Of a DNA stretch of 64,000 bases, positions 61,988 through 64,000 are shown piece after piece. A program made the translations under genes and the position numbers. The stretch lies in the NCBI GenBank assembly GCA_016870795.1, contig VGAJ01000002.1, positions 1 to 64,000 on the forward strand. The letters are read 5' to 3'. Numbering within the stretch: the first letter of the stretch is position 1; every line of letters starts with the position of its first letter. The notes beneath the pieces were generated by a model. That model ran no database searches and was not told where the DNA came from. It saw only the letters and a program-made list of their open reading frames with translations. The DNA comes from Actinomycetota bacterium (GTDB taxonomy: Bacteria; Actinomycetota; Actinomycetes; Nanopelagicales; Nanopelagicaceae).

Positions 61988-62562
61988 GGATTGATCTCAA
62001 ACTCAGTATCGATAGATAAATCTCTTCGATCTCTAAATACCTGCTTAAATTCCGCTGATGCATGTTTAATAAAATGCTCCATGGGAACAATTATAAATAT
62101 CGCTGCTGCCTCAACTGCTAAAACCCCACTATCTGAACCAATTCTGCCCTCAGCTCTGGTGTAGATCTTTCTACCATCCTGGCCAGTAATCTCGGCATTT
62201 ATAAATAATGTGCTTCCAACTGGAACTGGGGCGAGAAATGATGTTTCAAGTTTTCCAGTTACTGCCGGCTCTCTAACTAACCACATTAATTTTCCTAAAG
62301 CTTCATCAAAGGCACATGAAAGTAGGCCGCCATGGGCAAGACCTGGAGCTCCTTGATGTAAATCGGTAACTGTAAATTGCGCAGTAATGCTCATACTCTC
62401 TTGCGCATAGGCAACAAGATGTAAACCTGCAGGATGGTTAGGACCACATCCATAGCAATCAGGATTATGAGAGCCGAGTAATTTGCCACTTGCCGGAGCA
62501 TCAGGATGTCGAGGCGGGACTTTAACTCCTGGGGGAACTTGAATATTTAGCTCGCGCGACAT
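61984..62562 (-). CDS. PaaI/hotdog-fold thioesterase
   Basis: Hotdog thioesterase family protein of 192 residues. Conserved core HNPDCYGCGPNHPAGLHL (about 36-53), LAHGGLLSCAFDEALGKLMW with the catalytic acid, and LETSFLAPVPVGSTLFI. A further 25 residues follow the fold at the C-terminus (IKHASAEFKQVFRDRRDL). ATG 62562 (MSRELNIQVPP) lies 7 nt after TAATCT; an upstream in-frame ATG 62598 is less likely. Acyl-CoA substrate unknown. Confidence 0.83.
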   Translation of the reverse strand: MSRELNIQVPPGVKVPPRHPDAPASGKLLGSHNPDCYGCGPNHPAGLHLVAYAQESMSITAQFTVTDLHQGAPGLAHGGLLSCAFDEALGKLMWLVREPAVTGKLETSFLAPVPVGSTLFINAEITGQDGRKIYTRAEGRIGSDSGVLAVEAAAIFIIVPMEHFIKHASAEFKQVFRDRRDLSIDTEFEINP

Positions 62563-62569
62563 GGGGTGA

Positions 62570-62575
62570 AGATTA
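62570..62575 (-). promoter_or_regulatory. -10 element of thioesterase-dut-DUF3159 operon
   Basis: TAATCT on the minus strand, 7 nt before ATG 62562. Confidence 0.45.
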
Positions 62576-62612
62576 CCCTGTCGATAGGCAAGCGCCATCT
62601 AATGCAAGGAAG

Positions 62613-62618
62613 TACTCT
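62613..62618 (+). promoter_or_regulatory. -10 element of leaderless DUF3093 gene
   Basis: TACTCT, 6 nt, ATG 62625. Confidence 0.5.
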
Positions 62619-62624
62619 CACCTC

Positions 62625-63050
62625 ATGCGTGAGATAATGAGATGGCCAATCTGGCTGACTCTATTAATTATCTGCCTTGATCTATCAATATTGCTCGCGA
62701 TCTGGGCCTCACTTGGTAATCAAGCCACACTAGTTACTGCAATTATTCTTACCGCATCAACTATCTATTTTTACTATGTAACATCACTAACCCTTGAGCT
62801 CACTACAGAGCGACTGAAGGTGGGTAGGGCCAACATTGAGGTTAAATACTTAGGAAAGATAGAAGTTTTAAGCAAAGAAGATATGTTGTTTCACCGTGGA
62901 GCTGGGATTAATCCTCAGGCTTTTCTTGCGCTGCGCTTTTGGATTAAAACAGGTCTAAAAATTGAGATTGCAGACCCGCGCGATCCCACACCTTTTTGGT
63001 TGATAAGTTCTAAAAATCCAGAGAGATTCTTAGAGAGATTAACTCCTTAA
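62625..63050 (+). CDS. DUF3093 family membrane protein
   Basis: Conserved actinobacterial protein, 141 residues: two hydrophobic helices (about 7-28 and 33-55) followed by a soluble domain with TTERLKVGRANIEVKYLGKI and a C-terminal DPRDPTPFWLISSKNPERFL, the diagnostic DUF3093 end. Function unknown; next to dut and DUF4193 in Actinobacteria generally. Stop shares TTAA with convergent DUF4193. Confidence 0.87.
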   Translation: MREIMRWPIWLTLLIICLDLSILLAIWASLGNQATLVTAIILTASTIYFYYVTSLTLELTTERLKVGRANIEVKYLGKIEVLSKEDMLFHRGAGINPQAFLALRFWIKTGLKIEIADPRDPTPFWLISSKNPERFLERLTP

Positions 63051-63340
63051 GCGCAATCCTTACAGACTGCCTTAGCTCCCTCTCCGCGCGCTAGTTGAGT
63101 AATGTGATGAACTAAAAAACAACGTGAACAGGTAAATTCATTATCTTGCTTTGGAACTACCCGAACTGATAACTCTTCACCAGATAAATCTGCTCCAGGC
63201 AGTTCAACATTTTCTGCCTCTTCTTCATCGAGATCAACCTGACCTGATTGAGCTTCAGCCCTTCTAGCTTTTAACTCTTCTAGGGATTCCTCATGTAACT
63301 CTTCATCGGTTTTTCGAGGCGTGTCGTAATCAGTTGCCAT
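63047..63340 (-). CDS. DUF4193 family zinc-ribbon protein
   Basis: Small acidic protein of 97 residues. The first 60 residues are Glu/Asp-rich (ELHEESLEELKARRAEAQSG); the C-terminal part has two CxxC pairs, CSRCFLVHH and VCKDC, forming a probable zinc ribbon. Function unknown; strongly conserved in Actinobacteria and usually close to dut. The upstream 137 bp before trmD's end contain nothing recognised. Confidence 0.88.
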   Translation of the reverse strand: MATDYDTPRKTDEELHEESLEELKARRAEAQSGQVDLDEEEAENVELPGADLSGEELSVRVVPKQDNEFTCSRCFLVHHITQLARGEGAKAVCKDCA

Positions 63341-63477
63341 TGATCTCTCACCGCCAATCTCTTCCTACATAGAGCCAGACCATTTAGTCAATTGGCTACG
63401 GGCGGATAATGCCCAACTACTTGCTCGCTGTCCTATCCAACACTCGGCGTGTCGCGATTATTCCCCGTCTGTTAAGC

Positions 63478-64000
63478 CTATTGGCCTAATTCTGAGCGGC
63501 GTTTGGCTTCTTCTTGTCGCCACTTTTGAATTTCGCCATGATTTCCAGAGAGCAAAACCTCAGGAACGTTTAGATCTCGCCAAGTAGCAGGTTTAGTAAA
63601 TGTTGGATATTCGAGTGCGCCAATTTCATTATGTGATTCCTCATCAAGTGATGCAGGATTGCCAATAACTCCAGGAATTAATCGAGTTACTGCTTCAATT
63701 ATTACTAGCGCCGCTACCTCACCGCCATTTACTACATAATCACCGATAGATATTTCATGAACCCTTACCGATTTTCTATCTCGATAGTAATCGCCCACTC
63801 TTGCATCAATTCCTTCATAGCGACCACAGGCAAAGACCAGATGTTTAGCCCCACTTAACTGCTCAGCCTTTTTTTGATTGAACTTAGAACCTGCTGGGGT
63901 GAGGATAATCAGATCAATCTCGCCATCTTTTTCCAATATTGAATCAATAGCTTGGCCCCATGGCTCTGCCATCATCACCATTCCGGCTCCACCGCCATAA
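63478..64000 (-). CDS. trmD: tRNA (guanine-N1)-methyltransferase TrmD (5' end beyond window)
   Basis: SPOUT methyltransferase that makes m1G37 in tRNAs to prevent frameshifting. The visible 174 codons start within YGGGAGMVMMAEPWGQA, the SAM-site region, and reading is open to the window edge, so the apparent ATG at 63981 is internal. FACGRYEGIDARV and EISIGDYVVNGGEVAALV form the trefoil knot, EYPTFTKPATWRDLNVPEVLLSGNH the C-terminal domain (key PEVLLSGNH). The missing part is about 75 residues by comparison with the family. Confidence 0.95.
   Translation of the reverse strand, partial: YGGGAGMVMMAEPWGQAIDSILEKDGEIDLIILTPAGSKFNQKKAEQLSGAKHLVFACGRYEGIDARVGDYYRDRKSVRVHEISIGDYVVNGGEVAALVIIEAVTRLIPGVIGNPASLDEESHNEIGALEYPTFTKPATWRDLNVPEVLLSGNHGEIQKWRQEEAKRRSELGQ

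Noticed and set aside
63408-63488. A 26-codon open frame (MPNYLLAVLSN...) between DUF4193 and trmD
   Set aside because: It runs into the trmD stop region, has no ribosome site or matching -10, and no recognisable sequence.
63478-63981. trmD as a complete short gene from ATG 63981
   Set aside because: Codons continue in frame upstream to the window edge with conserved YGGGAGM, so the gene is simply cut by the window.
1-64000. CRISPR arrays, insertion sequences, prophage or genomic island
   Set aside because: No direct-repeat series, no transposase or integrase, and base and codon use look even throughout.
1-64000. tRNA or rRNA genes
   Set aside because: No cloverleaf with TTC-containing T-loop or rRNA-like segment was recognised on either strand; a covariance-model scan would be decisive.

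Overview
The window reads as the chromosome of a streamlined, AT-leaning, high-density actinobacterium. The gene order in several blocks matches well-known actinobacterial synteny: lpdA-sucB-(TIGR01777)-lipB-lipA, PadR-ino1, SRPBCC-fadD15-pimB'-NlpC/P60, and dxs/acn/TRAM methyltransferase/two TrkA proteins/DUF3159/dut/DUF3093/DUF4193. Low GC, tiny intergenic gaps, shared stop codons and very many leaderless genes suggest a freshwater acI-type (Nanopelagicales; Planktophila/Nanopelagicus-like) genome. That taxonomic placement is inference. No tRNA, rRNA, CRISPR array, insertion sequence, prophage or obvious pseudogene was seen.

Layout. 1-3.0 kb: 3' part of an ErpA/HesB iron-sulfur carrier, nadA, DUF3043 and an aldo/keto reductase. 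3.0-7.2 kb: a cobalamin riboswitch heading a vitamin uptake operon (surface-anchored SCO2322-type protein, EcfT, double ATPase, S component). 7.1-21.9 kb: gcvT and pepA back to back, then the lipoate/2-oxoacid dehydrogenase block (lpdA, sucB, lipB, lipA), an MMPL exporter, PlsC, DUF4191, RDD protein and glnA. 21.9-27.4 kb: M48 protease, class II glutamine amidotransferase, EamA transporter and a nickel/cobalt ECF transporter cbiMNQO behind a Nur-like operator. 27.4-32.9 kb: SDR, enoyl-CoA hydratase, ino1 with its PadR regulator, uracil permease and a LysE-type exporter. 32.9-45 kb: a Cas4-like Fe-S nuclease, lipid acyltransferase, hydrolase, ROK sugar kinase, FadD15, a two-component system, PimB'-type mannosyltransferase, NlpC/P60 hydrolase and small conserved genes. 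45-50.4 kb: RNase D and a ferric-iron ABC transporter with a palindromic operator. 50.4-64 kb: fadA-fadB beta-oxidation, dxs, aconitase, RNA methyltransferase, TrkA pair, dut and neighbours, and a partial trmD.

How the parts fit. Two independent ECF systems serve cofactor supply, one for B12 and one for Ni/Co. Inositol-phosphate synthase plus a PimB'-type transferase point to phosphatidylinositol mannosides in the envelope. LipA/LipB lipoylate SucB and probably GcvH (not in the window), linking lpdA, sucB and gcvT.

The most striking pattern is regulatory: 24 genes have a TAnnnT-like -10 hexamer exactly 6 or 7 nt before the start codon, the signature of leaderless transcription. At gcvT/pepA one 7-bp sequence (TAACCTA) supplies the -10 for both divergent genes. 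Two transporter permease genes (cbiQ and the iron permease) have no ATG/GTG/TTG where their conserved N-termini require one, but each has an ATT codon at the stop codon of the gene before it.
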